Source: Cytophagales bacterium
GTDB lineage: Bacteria > Bacteroidota > Bacteroidia > Cytophagales > Cyclobacteriaceae
Direction of reading: 5' to 3'
Assembly: GCA_022360055.1 (NCBI GenBank)
Contig: JAKSDO010000069.1
Location: forward strand, 89,582-153,581
Length of the DNA stretch: 64,000 nt
Shown here: positions 1-8,645 of the stretch, one piece after another
Position numbering within the stretch: position 1 is the first letter of the stretch
Layout of the letters: every line of letters begins with the position of its first letter
The notes under the pieces: model-generated
Told to the model about the DNA's origin: nothing
What the model saw: only the letters and a program-made list of their open reading frames with translations
Databases searched by the model: none
Position numbers and translations under genes: made by a program

Positions 1-1
1 A

Positions 2-739
2 AGACCAACTCCAAACCAGTTGCACAGGTACTATAAATCCCAAGAATATATTTCTCACTCCAACAAAGGAAATAATCTTATTAATCGCATATATAAACTA
101 GCCCGTCATTTCACACTATCCGGAAAAATTAAACTTATAAACACCATTACAAATCAAAAATCAATATTGGACGTTGGTTGCGGAACGGGAAACTTCTTAT
201 TGTCATGTAAGAAAAACGGCTGGGATATTTATGGAACCGAACCGGATGATGATGCTCGAAAAATAGCTACCGAGCTCACGGATGCCAATATTGTTTCGGA
301 TTTAGACAAACTTGCAGATTTGAAGAATCTTGGGCTTATTACCTTATGGCACGTTCTTGAACACTTGCCGGATCTTAATACGACAATAAACCATCTCGTA
401 AAAAAAATCGACAAAACCGGTAAATTACTAATTGCTGTGCCCAATCATCAGAGTTACGATGCGCAATTCTACAAAGACCACTGGGCGGCATACGACGTTC
501 CGAGGCACTTGTATCATTTTTCAAGAAACACAATGGAGTTGCTTCTCAACAAACACGGTTTAAATATTTATAATATTTTACCAATGAAATTGGATTCCTT
601 CTACGTTAGTTTATTGAGTGAAAAATATCGAAATCAAAAGTCTAATTATCTTAAATCTTTTACAACAGCCTATAAATCAAACATTTACGCTAAAAAAAAC
701 AACAATTATTCAAGTCTAATCTATATCGCTGGTAAATGA
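2..739 (+). CDS. Class I SAM-dependent methyltransferase, 5' end cut by the window
   Basis: The reading frame is open from base 2. The first possible start inside the window is a TTG at 20, which reads better as an internal Leu, so the true start lies upstream. The glycine-rich SAM-binding motif I (DVGCGTGNF) is near the middle of the visible N-terminal half. It is followed by an acidic strand-2 end (EPDDD) and the HVLEHL motif typical of Methyltransf_11/23 proteins. The substrate cannot be inferred; relatives modify small molecules, quinone precursors or sugars. The stop codon overlaps the ATG of the next gene by 4 bp, so the two are probably co-transcribed and translationally coupled. Confidence 0.8.
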   Translation, partial: RPTPNQLHRYYKSQEYISHSNKGNNLINRIYKLARHFTLSGKIKLINTITNQKSILDVGCGTGNFLLSCKKNGWDIYGTEPDDDARKIATELTDANIVSDLDKLADLKNLGLITLWHVLEHLPDLNTTINHLVKKIDKTGKLLIAVPNHQSYDAQFYKDHWAAYDVPRHLYHFSRNTMELLLNKHGLNIYNILPMKLDSFYVSLLSEKYRNQKSNYLKSFTTAYKSNIYAKKNNNYSSLIYIAGK

Positions 740-2472
740 TAAAATATTTTTTCCATCTGTGCTTCGTTATCGCCACGTACTCCATATTGTCTTCCTGCGC
801 CAACATTACTCCACCTACCGGTGGTCCTCGTGATACTATTCCACCTGTTCGAATCCTCACAACACCTCATGACAAATCGACAAATTTTAAAGGAACAACC
901 ATTACCATGGAATTTGACGAGCGAATAAAAACGGATAAAATTAAAGATCAACTCATTATAACTCCTTTGACAAAATCAGAATATGACTACACAATCAAAA
1001 AAAATATACTCAAGCTAGATTTTGAAGATCCATTCATCGACAGTACTACCTACACATTAAACTTCAGAGAATCAATTCAAGATATTACCGAAGGTAACCC
1101 CACAAAAGATAACAAATTTGCTTTCAGTACCGGTACATATATTGACTCCATGTCCATAAGCGGATACGTCAAGGAACTATTAACTTACGATACTCTGGAT
1201 AATATTACCGTCGGACTTTACCGCGCAAATGATACCATCAATATATACAATGGTTCTCCATATTATTTCACGGAGCTCAAAGAAGACGGATCCTACCTTA
1301 TTGAGAATATTAAAAACGGTGAATATCTTCTGTACGCCTTTTCAGATAAAAACAAAAATCTCACCCTAGAAACAGACGATGAGATATACGGTTTCAAAAA
1401 AGATACAATTGTCCTCGATACCGGTTTGGTTACCATGAACGTCGATTTAATAAATCTGGATCTCACGGAATTCAAAATGATGACTGCTTTGGCTTCAGGT
1501 CAATATTTCGATATCAACCTCAATAAATACATTGTCGACTATTCCATCACGTCAATAAACAACACACACACATTTTATACCAACAGAGCCAAGGAAAAGA
1601 AATCAATCAGATTTTATAATAACTTTCAGAATATTGACTCGCTGCAAATATCTTTTGCAGCAGTCGATTCCGTGGGATCCAAAATATCCGATACATTGTA
1701 CGTAAAGTTTTCACCCAGCAAAAGAAAGAAAGATGAATTCAAACTCCGCGTACTTCCGGAAAACAACCAATCGATCGAAACCTTCACGGATGTTAAAATA
1801 GAATTTAACAAACCCATCCTACATATAAATACGGACAGTATATTTATCCAATTTGATACGACTAAAATTGTCCAGGTGCACGATTCATCGTTGGTCTGGA
1901 ATAAATTTAGGGACGAATTATCATTCACCATCGAAATTGATAAAAGCAAAGCCGACACCATACTCAACAGAAGAAAAAGATATCAGCAACAAGTAAAAGA
2001 TTCAATAAGAACAGAGGCTGAGGAAACCCAATTAAAACAACAAATTTCAAAAAGCAAAAAAGAAGAGGGACCTAAATTAAACACCGGGTTGCAACTATAT
2101 TTTGGTCATGGAGCGTTTCAATCGGCAGATCTTGACACAAGTGCTGCTTCAGGTTACAACTATAAATTTATCGTACCGGAAGAAAACGGAATTCAAGAAA
2201 TAAATGTCAATACACAATATGAGAACTTTACCATTCAACTGACCTCTGAAAATTATGAAGTTGTAAAAGAAACCAGCAACCGAAAGTCAATCGTCTTTAA
2301 AAACATAAAGCCCGGTACGTACAAAATACGGGCGCTGATCGATGCCAATAACGACGGAAAATGGAGCCCGGGAAATATGCTAAAACAAATAGAACCCGAA
2401 CCCGTTTACATATATCCTGAGGTGCTGGTCATAAGAGCCGACTGGCGGACTACCCTGGATATTACATTTTAA
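736..2472 (+). CDS. Lipoprotein with SbsA-type Ig-like (Big_5) domain
   Basis: A 578-residue protein. It begins with a lipoprotein signal peptide ending in the lipobox LSSC, followed by the TPPTGGPRDTIPP segment that I recall as characteristic of a conserved Bacteroidota lipoprotein family with an N-terminal Big_5 Ig-like domain (about residues 30-130). The remainder looks beta-rich, with a basic coiled stretch around residues 410-450, and ends in a second beta domain whose calcium-loop-like segment reads DANNDGKW. It is probably anchored in the outer membrane. No enzymatic motif is visible. The ATG overlaps the stop of the upstream methyltransferase. The sense strand is C-rich, unlike the next gene, which is also on the plus strand. 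That contrast supports a replication boundary just downstream. Confidence 0.75.
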   Translation: MIKYFFHLCFVIATYSILSSCANITPPTGGPRDTIPPVRILTTPHDKSTNFKGTTITMEFDERIKTDKIKDQLIITPLTKSEYDYTIKKNILKLDFEDPFIDSTTYTLNFRESIQDITEGNPTKDNKFAFSTGTYIDSMSISGYVKELLTYDTLDNITVGLYRANDTINIYNGSPYYFTELKEDGSYLIENIKNGEYLLYAFSDKNKNLTLETDDEIYGFKKDTIVLDTGLVTMNVDLINLDLTEFKMMTALASGQYFDINLNKYIVDYSITSINNTHTFYTNRAKEKKSIRFYNNFQNIDSLQISFAAVDSVGSKISDTLYVKFSPSKRKKDEFKLRVLPENNQSIETFTDVKIEFNKPILHINTDSIFIQFDTTKIVQVHDSSLVWNKFRDELSFTIEIDKSKADTILNRRKRYQQQVKDSIRTEAEETQLKQQISKSKKEEGPKLNTGLQLYFGHGAFQSADLDTSAASGYNYKFIVPEENGIQEINVNTQYENFTIQLTSENYEVVKETSNRKSIVFKNIKPGTYKIRALIDANNDGKWSPGNMLKQIEPEPVYIYPEVLVIRADWRTTLDITF

Positions 2473-2474
2473 TT

Positions 2475-2833
2475 TGTGCATAACTTATGGATAAAATGAT
2501 AATAACCTTTCTTGTCAACAAGCAAACCTGCGATCTACCAAATGTGAATAGAAACCTGTTGATAACTTTTCAAAAATTAAATTTTCTCAACAAAGTTTTC
2601 TACAGACGTCCCTCGATAAAAAATCAATCTTGAAAAACACTAAAATGTGGATAAAATATAAATATCTAAATATCAAACAATTGCATGTAAATTATATGTG
2701 TATAAGTAAAAACCTATTCTTTTCTGATTCACAATTGAAAAATGCAAATAAAAATCTCTTTATTTATCCACTTATCCACAGACTTAATAAATAATAATAT
2801 TAAATATATATTATGTATTATATTATTATTAGA
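2475..2833. other. oriC: Putative replication origin (oriC): DnaA-box cluster plus AT-rich unwinding region
   Basis: This is a non-coding gap with exact TTATCCACA boxes at 2646-2654 (minus) and 2772-2780 (plus). Boxes fitting TTATNCACA lie at 2475-2483 (TTATGCACA, minus) and 2697-2705 (TTATACACA, minus). Near-boxes are TTATCAACA at 2557-2565 (minus) and TTATCCACT at 2764-2772 (plus), the latter abutting the exact box. Immediately to the right, about 2785-2830 is almost pure A+T with TAA/TAT triplets, suitable as an unwinding element. Hand counts on 300-bp samples of the plus strand give C67/G39 (961-1260) and C61/G47 (1741-2040) to the left, and C47/G63 (3601-3900) to the right. The flanking genes share one strand, so transcription does not explain the change. 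dnaA is not in the window. The origin role is inferred. Confidence 0.6.
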
Positions 2834-2842
2834 TGTATTGAC

Positions 2843-4669
2843 ATGTTGAAAACCGGAAAACCAGTCTTCAATTTTTGTATCCTTTGTGCCTTTTTCATCC
2901 AAATCACGCTCCAAGCACAAAATATAACGGACATTCAAATAGCCAACCAATACATTCAACAAGGTGAAAATGAAAAGGCATTATTACTATTTGAAAAGTT
3001 GGAAAAGAACAATAAAAATATTCCGCTCATACATGAAAGCTATTTTCAATTAATGCTGATGACCGGTAATTTTCAGCAGGCGGAAAATTACATTGAAAGG
3101 GCCATTAAAAGATATCCTTCCAACTTATACTATAAAATAGACAAAGGGTTAATTTTTGTTCAGCAAAATAAAAATGAGGAAGCAAAAAAGTATTATGATC
3201 GACTGATCAATCAAATTTCAGAAGATCCGTTTAAAGTAAGGATAGCAGCTCAGCATTTTTCAAAAAATCAGCAGTTGGAATTTGCCGCAGAAACATACAG
3301 GCAAAGCAGGAAAAGCATGGACGATCCTACCGCATATGCCATCCAGATGGCGGGCATTTACAGATTGCTCAACAAAAAGGAAGAGATGATCAATGAATAT
3401 TTGAATTATACAAATCAGAATCCCAAGAACATCAGATCTGTTAAAAACATACTTCAAAATGTACTTCACGAGGAGGAGGATCTTGAACTCTTTGAAACCA
3501 TGATGTATGATAAGGTACAGCGGTCGCCAAATAATATGATTTACAACGAATTGCTTATTTGGATAAATATTCAAAGGAAAAACTTTTATTCGGCGTTTAT
3601 ACAGGCAAGGGCTCTTGACAAAAGAAAAAAATTAAATGGTGTTGAAGTAATGGAGCTTGGAAGAATAACCATGGTTAACAAAGATTATAAAAACGCCGTA
3701 CGAATTTTTGAATACCTGATCAATGAATATCCCGGAACTCCAAATTATCAAATTGCCAGAAGGTTGGTAATAAGCACCAGAGAAGAAATAGTGAAAAATA
3801 CATTCCCGGTCGAAGAATCAAATATTAGAACGTTGATTAATGATTACCGCGAATTGATTAAGGATGTGGGTCTGAACCAACATACCATTGAAGCGCTCAG
3901 GAGTCAGGCCTTGCTTTATGCCTTTTATCTTAATGAACACGATTCGGCAATTATGATTCTGAAAGAAATAGTGCAAGTTCCGAGAATCAGTAAGACAATT
4001 GTTGACAAGTCAAAACTTGATCTGGGAGATATTTATTTACTTATAGGCGAGCCCTGGGAATCTACTTTGCTTTACTCACAGGTTGAAAAGTCGAGCAAAG
4101 AGACACCCATCGGATATGAGGCCAAATTGAGAAATGCGAAACTTTCTTATTATCGAGGTGATTTTGCACTTGCTCAAAGTCATTTGGATATATTGAAAAT
4201 GGCGACTTCAAGAGAAATAGCAAACGATGCCATGTCACTAAGTTTACTCATAAAAGATAATACACAGTTAGATACCGGGGATGTGATAATGAAAAGGTTT
4301 GCCGATATCGATTTACTCATTTTTCAAAACAAAAAATTCGGAGCCCTTGATGCTCTTGAGAAATTGAAAATTGATGCTCCCGAACATCCGATTGTGGATG
4401 AAATAATGTATCGCCAGGCGGAATTAAATTTGGAAATGGGAAAATTTGAAATGGCGATATCCTTGCTCCAAAACGTAGTCGATACTTATGGGGAAGACAT
4501 TTTGGGGGATGATGCGCTTTTTCTTATTGGAACGATCTATGAAGAACAACTCAAGGAAAAAGAAAAAGCGAAAGAAGTATATCAGAATTTTTTGATCAAG
4601 TATCCCGGAAGCAGCAAAGCTGCGGAAGCGAGAAAACGTTTTAGAATTCTTCGCGGAGATTTTTTATAA
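2843..4669 (+). CDS. Exported tetratricopeptide-repeat protein
   Basis: A 608-residue protein if translation starts at the ATG at 2843. That start gives a clean signal peptide (MLKTGKPVFNF through TLQAQ) and leaves the AT-rich block outside the gene. An in-frame ATG at 2813 would place coding sequence inside that block and is less likely. The mature protein is almost entirely helical TPR-like repeats. Its C-terminal portion (YGEDILGDDALFLIGTIYEE, then KYPGSSKAAEARKRF) resembles the TPR domain of the CpoB/YbgF type. It is probably a periplasmic scaffold for protein-protein contacts. No catalytic motif is seen. It sits alone beside the putative origin, followed by a 400-bp gap. Confidence 0.75.
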   Translation: MLKTGKPVFNFCILCAFFIQITLQAQNITDIQIANQYIQQGENEKALLLFEKLEKNNKNIPLIHESYFQLMLMTGNFQQAENYIERAIKRYPSNLYYKIDKGLIFVQQNKNEEAKKYYDRLINQISEDPFKVRIAAQHFSKNQQLEFAAETYRQSRKSMDDPTAYAIQMAGIYRLLNKKEEMINEYLNYTNQNPKNIRSVKNILQNVLHEEEDLELFETMMYDKVQRSPNNMIYNELLIWINIQRKNFYSAFIQARALDKRKKLNGVEVMELGRITMVNKDYKNAVRIFEYLINEYPGTPNYQIARRLVISTREEIVKNTFPVEESNIRTLINDYRELIKDVGLNQHTIEALRSQALLYAFYLNEHDSAIMILKEIVQVPRISKTIVDKSKLDLGDIYLLIGEPWESTLLYSQVEKSSKETPIGYEAKLRNAKLSYYRGDFALAQSHLDILKMATSREIANDAMSLSLLIKDNTQLDTGDVIMKRFADIDLLIFQNKKFGALDALEKLKIDAPEHPIVDEIMYRQAELNLEMGKFEMAISLLQNVVDTYGEDILGDDALFLIGTIYEEQLKEKEKAKEVYQNFLIKYPGSSKAAEARKRFRILRGDFL

Positions 4670-5082
4670 GATACTTAACAATCGCGAAGACCTCTCCGTA
4701 TCCATGATTAAATCGCGACAGAAAAGTTTAAATATTCAATCAATCCGAAAAATTCACGGAGCCGGATTCCTGACGGACCGCCAAAGCATGAATCGTGCGG
4801 AACCAATCCATGAGCATCAGGTTGCCTTGAAAAAACCGATCTTGGATTTCCCAAATTCAGACCATTGAGTTTTATGTCTTACCGGAAAACCGGCAATTAT
4901 TATCGTCTCTCTAAATTGGCAGCTCTACGTTACTTTTCCGGACGTCTTGGAATCCGGGGCAAGATTAGCAAAAAGTATAACCTCGGGAAAAATACCGGAA
5001 GGGTTTGTCCTTTGTAAGCGAAAGAAAAAGATGTAAATTCAGCAGTAATTTATTTTTCCAGATTATCTGTAAATGACATTCC
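4670..5082. other. Intergenic stretch without a recognisable gene
   Basis: No convincing ORF, tRNA or terminator is seen. The stretch lies just upstream of a truncated oxidoreductase gene and may hold decayed sequence. Short GC-rich inverted pieces such as TACCGGAAAACCGGC occur near 4880-4895, but no T-tract follows. Confidence 0.4.
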
Positions 5083-5574
5083 ATGGAAATAAATCGCAAG
5101 AAAAATTCGATAAGATCCTTTTTACGCAAGGCGTCTCTGACATCAGCCCTTGTATCATCTTCGCCATATTTATTTTCAAATTCCTGTAAACAGGACCTGC
5201 AGCTTCAATCGAGAACTTATACTTATCGTAGATTAAGCATCAACGATCACATAAACCATGCTCTGATTGGTTCCGGGATACAGGGAATATACGATGCCAT
5301 TTCAGTGCAGCATCGAGGTGTAAAACTTGTTGCTGTGTGTGATTTATACTCGGGCAGATTGGATCGTGCCAAAGAACTTTGGGGAAATGACATATTTCTT
5401 ACCAGGGATTATAGACAAATATTAGAAAGAGAAGATGCAGATGCCGTTATTGCAGCTACTTCCGATCATTGGCATAAAAAGATATCCGTTGAGGCATTGA
5501 AAGCAGGAAAGGATGTTTATAGTGAAAAACCAATGATACAGAAATTTGAAGAGGGAGTGGAGTTCATCAGTTGA
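5083..5574 (+). pseudogene. Truncated Gfo/Idh/MocA-family oxidoreductase
   Basis: The 163 residues contain an N-terminal export-like segment (basic KKNSIRSFLRKAS, then a hydrophobic stretch ending at SNSC) and a Rossmann fold with ALIGSGIQGIYDA as the dinucleotide loop. They then show the family hallmarks ATSDHWHKK and the catalytic-lysine motif SEKPM. The ORF stops about 15 residues after EKPM. The C-terminal substrate-binding domain (about 250 more residues in secreted relatives) is missing, and the next gene begins 46 bp later. The most likely explanation is an internal deletion. Intact relatives lie at the right end of the window (62542-63591 and from 63596). A functional NAD-binding fragment cannot be excluded but is unlikely. 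Confidence 0.75.
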
Positions 5575-5620
5575 GTTTCTAAGCTGTTTCCAAAATCGAG
5601 TTTATATAATTAATGAAAAT

Positions 5621-6490
5621 ATGAAAAGGATAGCATTGATCATTTGTTTAGTTTTTTCAGGGCTATTTTTATTTGCCCAGGATAGACCACTAAATGTGAT
5701 TGTTTTTGGAGCTCACCCAGACGATTGTGATGCAGATGCCGGAGGTACTGCCATACTTTTTTCTAATCTGGGCCACAATGTAAAGTTTGTCTCTCTGACA
5801 AACGGAGATGCGGGTCATTATGCTATGGGTGGTGGTGAACTTGCCAAAATAAGAACAGCTGAAGCCAAGGAAGCAGGTAAGCGATTTGGTGTTGAATATG
5901 ATGTCTTGGATAATCATGACGGAGAATTAATGCCTACTTTGGTAAACCGTTTAAGAGTAATCCGTGAAATTAGAAAGTGGAATGCCGATATCGTTATTGC
6001 GCCAAGGCCTAACGATTATCATCCGGACCACCGATATACGGGTATCCTTGTTCAGGATGCAGCATATATGGTTATTGTTCCAAATATTGCTCCGGATGTA
6101 CCACCCTTGAAGAAAAACCCTGTATTTATTTATTCTGAAGATGGATTTCAAAAACCAAATCCTTTTGAGCCGGATATTGCCGTGATCATCGATGACGTAT
6201 TCGAACAGAAGATCCATGCTATGGCCGCTCATGAATCACAGTATTTTGATTGGCTGCCTTGGACTATGGGGAGATTAGACGAAGTTCCGAAAGATGGAAA
6301 AGCCAGACTGGAATGGTTGGGAAACTGGAGAAGTAATAGCCCGGACAAAAAAACAGTTGAAGTTTTAAAGAAATGGTATGGAGATAAGGCTACGATTGCA
6401 AAACATGTTGAGGGATTTGAGATTTGCGAATATGGAAAACAACCAAACGATAATGAAATCCGTCGACTTTTTCCAATGTTAAAAAAATAA
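5621..6490 (+). CDS. Exported PIG-L family deacetylase
   Basis: A 289-residue protein starting at ATG 5621, which gives a signal peptide (MKRIALIICLVFSGLFLFAQ). Upstream in-frame codons would add a non-signal extension. The zinc-site motif AHPDD is at residues 31-35, and a second motif RPNDYHPDHR supplies the family's downstream His/Asp residues. PIG-L/LmbE proteins are zinc N-deacetylases acting on N-acetylglucosamine-type groups. The substrate here is unknown and the protein is probably periplasmic. It lies between an oxidoreductase remnant and a creatininase-family gene 8 bp downstream, probably in one operon for catabolism of a modified sugar or amide. Confidence 0.85.
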   Translation: MKRIALIICLVFSGLFLFAQDRPLNVIVFGAHPDDCDADAGGTAILFSNLGHNVKFVSLTNGDAGHYAMGGGELAKIRTAEAKEAGKRFGVEYDVLDNHDGELMPTLVNRLRVIREIRKWNADIVIAPRPNDYHPDHRYTGILVQDAAYMVIVPNIAPDVPPLKKNPVFIYSEDGFQKPNPFEPDIAVIIDDVFEQKIHAMAAHESQYFDWLPWTMGRLDEVPKDGKARLEWLGNWRSNSPDKKTVEVLKKWYGDKATIAKHVEGFEICEYGKQPNDNEIRRLFPMLKK

Positions 6491-6498
6491 CAAAAATT

Positions 6499-7272
6499 AT
6501 GGACCCTAGATCATTTATTCTTTCGGAGACGAACTGGAAGACCGTAAAGGAAACCGACTACGAAGTTGCTATTCTGCCGTGGGGCGCTACGGAAGCGCAT
6601 AATTATCACCTGCCCTATGGCACAGATAATATTCAAAATGAATTTATTACTGCAGAAGCTGCCAGGCGAGCCTGGGGTCGCGGAGCAAAAGTTGTCGTAT
6701 TGCCGAATATTCCCTATGGTGTAAACTGCCAGCAACTGGACATTAAACTTACGATAAATTTAAACCCTTCCACACAATTTCAGATCCTGATGGACATTGT
6801 GAGTGCCCTGAACGGTCAGGGCATTAAAAAGCTCGTAATTCTTAACGGACACGGAGGCAATGATTTCAAGCAAATGATACGTGAGTTAAGTGGCAAACAT
6901 CCTGAAATGTTTATCGGGCAGATTAACTGGTATTCGGTTGATCCCAATTGGGAGACATATTTTGAAGATTCGGGTGATCACGCAGGAGAAATGGAGACGA
7001 GTATCATGTTAAATATTGTTCCCGATTGGGTATTACCGCTCTCAGAAGCCGGGAATGGGAAAGCCAGAAGATTGAAATTAAAAGCGAGACAGGAGGGCTG
7101 GTTTTGGGCTCCGCGCGAATGGATGAAAGTAACTTCTGATACTGGTATCGGAGATCCTGCAAAATCAACAGAGCAAAAGGGTGAAGCATATCTGAACAAG
7201 GTGATTGCTAAAATTTCAGACGTTATTGTGGAATTGGCCGGAATCGACCTTCAGGATAAATATACTCTATAA
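6499..7272 (+). CDS. Creatininase family protein
   Basis: A 257-residue cytoplasmic protein of the creatinine amidohydrolase fold (PF02633). Visible metal-ligand motifs in order are LPWGATEAHNYHLPYGTD (Glu/His/Asp) near residues 27-44, LNGHGGND near 114-121 and DHAGEMETS near 155-163. Members are zinc or manganese amidohydrolases that open cyclic amides or cleave formamides, and many are annotated only as creatininase-like. The gene starts 8 bp after the PIG-L deacetylase and is followed 12 bp later by an acyl-ACP thioesterase. Co-occurrence with PIG-L and Gfo/Idh genes suggests carbohydrate-derivative catabolism rather than creatinine use, but this is inference. Confidence 0.85.
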   Translation: MDPRSFILSETNWKTVKETDYEVAILPWGATEAHNYHLPYGTDNIQNEFITAEAARRAWGRGAKVVVLPNIPYGVNCQQLDIKLTINLNPSTQFQILMDIVSALNGQGIKKLVILNGHGGNDFKQMIRELSGKHPEMFIGQINWYSVDPNWETYFEDSGDHAGEMETSIMLNIVPDWVLPLSEAGNGKARRLKLKARQEGWFWAPREWMKVTSDTGIGDPAKSTEQKGEAYLNKVIAKISDVIVELAGIDLQDKYTL

Positions 7273-7284
7273 TTGGAACTGCAA

Positions 7285-8034
7285 ATGACCGTCCCCAAGA
7301 TCTGGAAAGGAGAGTTCCGCTTGTGTACTTTTCATATGGATCCCGCTGGTAAAGCTCAGATCATGTCAATTTGTAATTTCTTGCAGGAAGGCGCAAGCAT
7401 GCACGCCGAATGTGCGGGCTTCGGATTCAATGATATGATGAGGCGAAACCAGGTATGGGTCTTGACAAGATTGAAGGTAAACATCACCGAATACCCGGCC
7501 TGGAAGGACAACATGATTCTGGAAACATGGTCAAGAGGTAAAGAAGGAATATTTTATATTCGCGATTTCAATATAAACAACGATCAAAATAAATCAATTA
7601 TCAAGGCGACAAGCTCCTGGGCCGCCATAAACCTTAAAACCAGGAGACCTGGGACCGTTAAAGGGCTGGAAGATGCATTGTATGGTTTAAAGGATAAAAA
7701 AGCAATAGAGGAAAAAGTGGAAAAGCTGCCCGCACTGAAAAAACCTGAATTTTTGAGAGCGAGAAAGATCGAATACACCGATATCGATTTAATTTACCAT
7801 GTCAATAATGTGAAATTCATTGAGCTGTTAATCAACAGTTTTCCCATCGAGATCCTATCGGAATTACACATAGATAGTCTTGAGATTAATTATTTGGGCG
7901 AGGTAAAACTTGGGGAGGAAGTTTTAATCTTTCAAGAAAGACTAAATGAGAATCATTACCTGGCAAATATGGTGCGTGAATCTGATAAAAAGGAGGTTTG
8001 CAGATGCTTGTTTTGCTGGAAAAGAAATAATTAG
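7285..8034 (+). CDS. Acyl-ACP thioesterase
   Basis: A 249-residue double-hotdog protein of the acyl-ACP thioesterase family (PF01643), which hydrolyses acyl-ACP to release free fatty acids. ATG 7285 is preferred; a TTG at 7273 directly after the upstream stop would add four residues. The N-terminal hotdog contains VLTRLKVNITEYPAWKD and a WAAINLKTRRP strand. The second hotdog has YTDIDLIYHVNNVKFIEL, where the H-V-N-N segment matches the catalytic Asn/His region of plant and bacterial FatA/FatB-like enzymes. The protein is presumably cytosolic. It is read as part of the 5.6-8.0 kb plus-strand unit by spacing only; no functional link to the creatininase is evident. Confidence 0.85.
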   Translation: MTVPKIWKGEFRLCTFHMDPAGKAQIMSICNFLQEGASMHAECAGFGFNDMMRRNQVWVLTRLKVNITEYPAWKDNMILETWSRGKEGIFYIRDFNINNDQNKSIIKATSSWAAINLKTRRPGTVKGLEDALYGLKDKKAIEEKVEKLPALKKPEFLRARKIEYTDIDLIYHVNNVKFIELLINSFPIEILSELHIDSLEINYLGEVKLGEEVLIFQERLNENHYLANMVRESDKKEVCRCLFCWKRNN

Positions 8035-8145
8035 AAAATATGAATTCCCCGGCTGATTACACCACTAGCTCTTGCGTAAAAAAACATAATTTTGGAATAT
8101 TGCTACGTTTTTTAAATGGAGTGCCGGTACGCACGTTACTGTTCA

Positions 8146-8619
8146 ATGGATTCTAAGGAAAATCAAATAATTTTTTTACAGAAGATCGGAAAAATTGAAT
8201 TTATTCTGTTCGCTTTTTCCTTTACAGGAATGATTATGAACACACTTGAAATTAAAGGCGGTAAACTCGTATTAGGCTTGGGACTAAATGCTTTCGCGTT
8301 GCTCTACGTTTTTGTAGCCATTGCTTTTCGAAAAATTAAAACCAAAAATCAGTTCGATCGGATCGTCTCTACATTTTCTTATCTATTTTTGTCCGTACTT
8401 ATCATTGGAATCATGTTCACTATATTGAACGTGCAGGGAATACGAATTTTTATACATGTGGGAATGATCTTAGTGCTGCTCATGATGTTAATAATCCAGA
8501 TCCGGAAATTTAGAGTTGGATTAATGAGCAACGATACCACTTCGCTTTTGTACAGATTAATGATCTTCTGGGTTGTAGGTTTGGTTACCTATTATATTTT
8601 GCCAGGATCGGTTTACTAA
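8146..8619 (+). CDS. Small multi-pass membrane protein, unknown function
   Basis: A 157-residue protein starting at ATG 8146 (MDSKENQ). An in-frame ATG at 8116 would add ten residues. About five hydrophobic segments are visible: near IEFILFAFSFTGMIMNTL, LVLGLGLNAFALLYVFVAIAF, FSYLFLSVLIIGIMFTIL, FIHVGMILVLLMMLIIQI and LMIFWVVGLVTYYIL. Charged linkers between them include RKIKTKNQFDR. I do not recognise a family. The gene stands between the thioesterase (110 bp upstream) and the aldo/keto reductase (26 bp downstream), so it may share the latter's transcript. Confidence 0.55.
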   Translation: MDSKENQIIFLQKIGKIEFILFAFSFTGMIMNTLEIKGGKLVLGLGLNAFALLYVFVAIAFRKIKTKNQFDRIVSTFSYLFLSVLIIGIMFTILNVQGIRIFIHVGMILVLLMMLIIQIRKFRVGLMSNDTTSLLYRLMIFWVVGLVTYYILPGSVY

Positions 8620-8645
8620 TAGTTTAGCTCATAATTTAAATCAAA

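Noticed and set aside
2813..2842. Upstream ATG for the TPR protein
   Set aside because: It would make the AT-rich origin block coding and put ten residues before a clean signal peptide.
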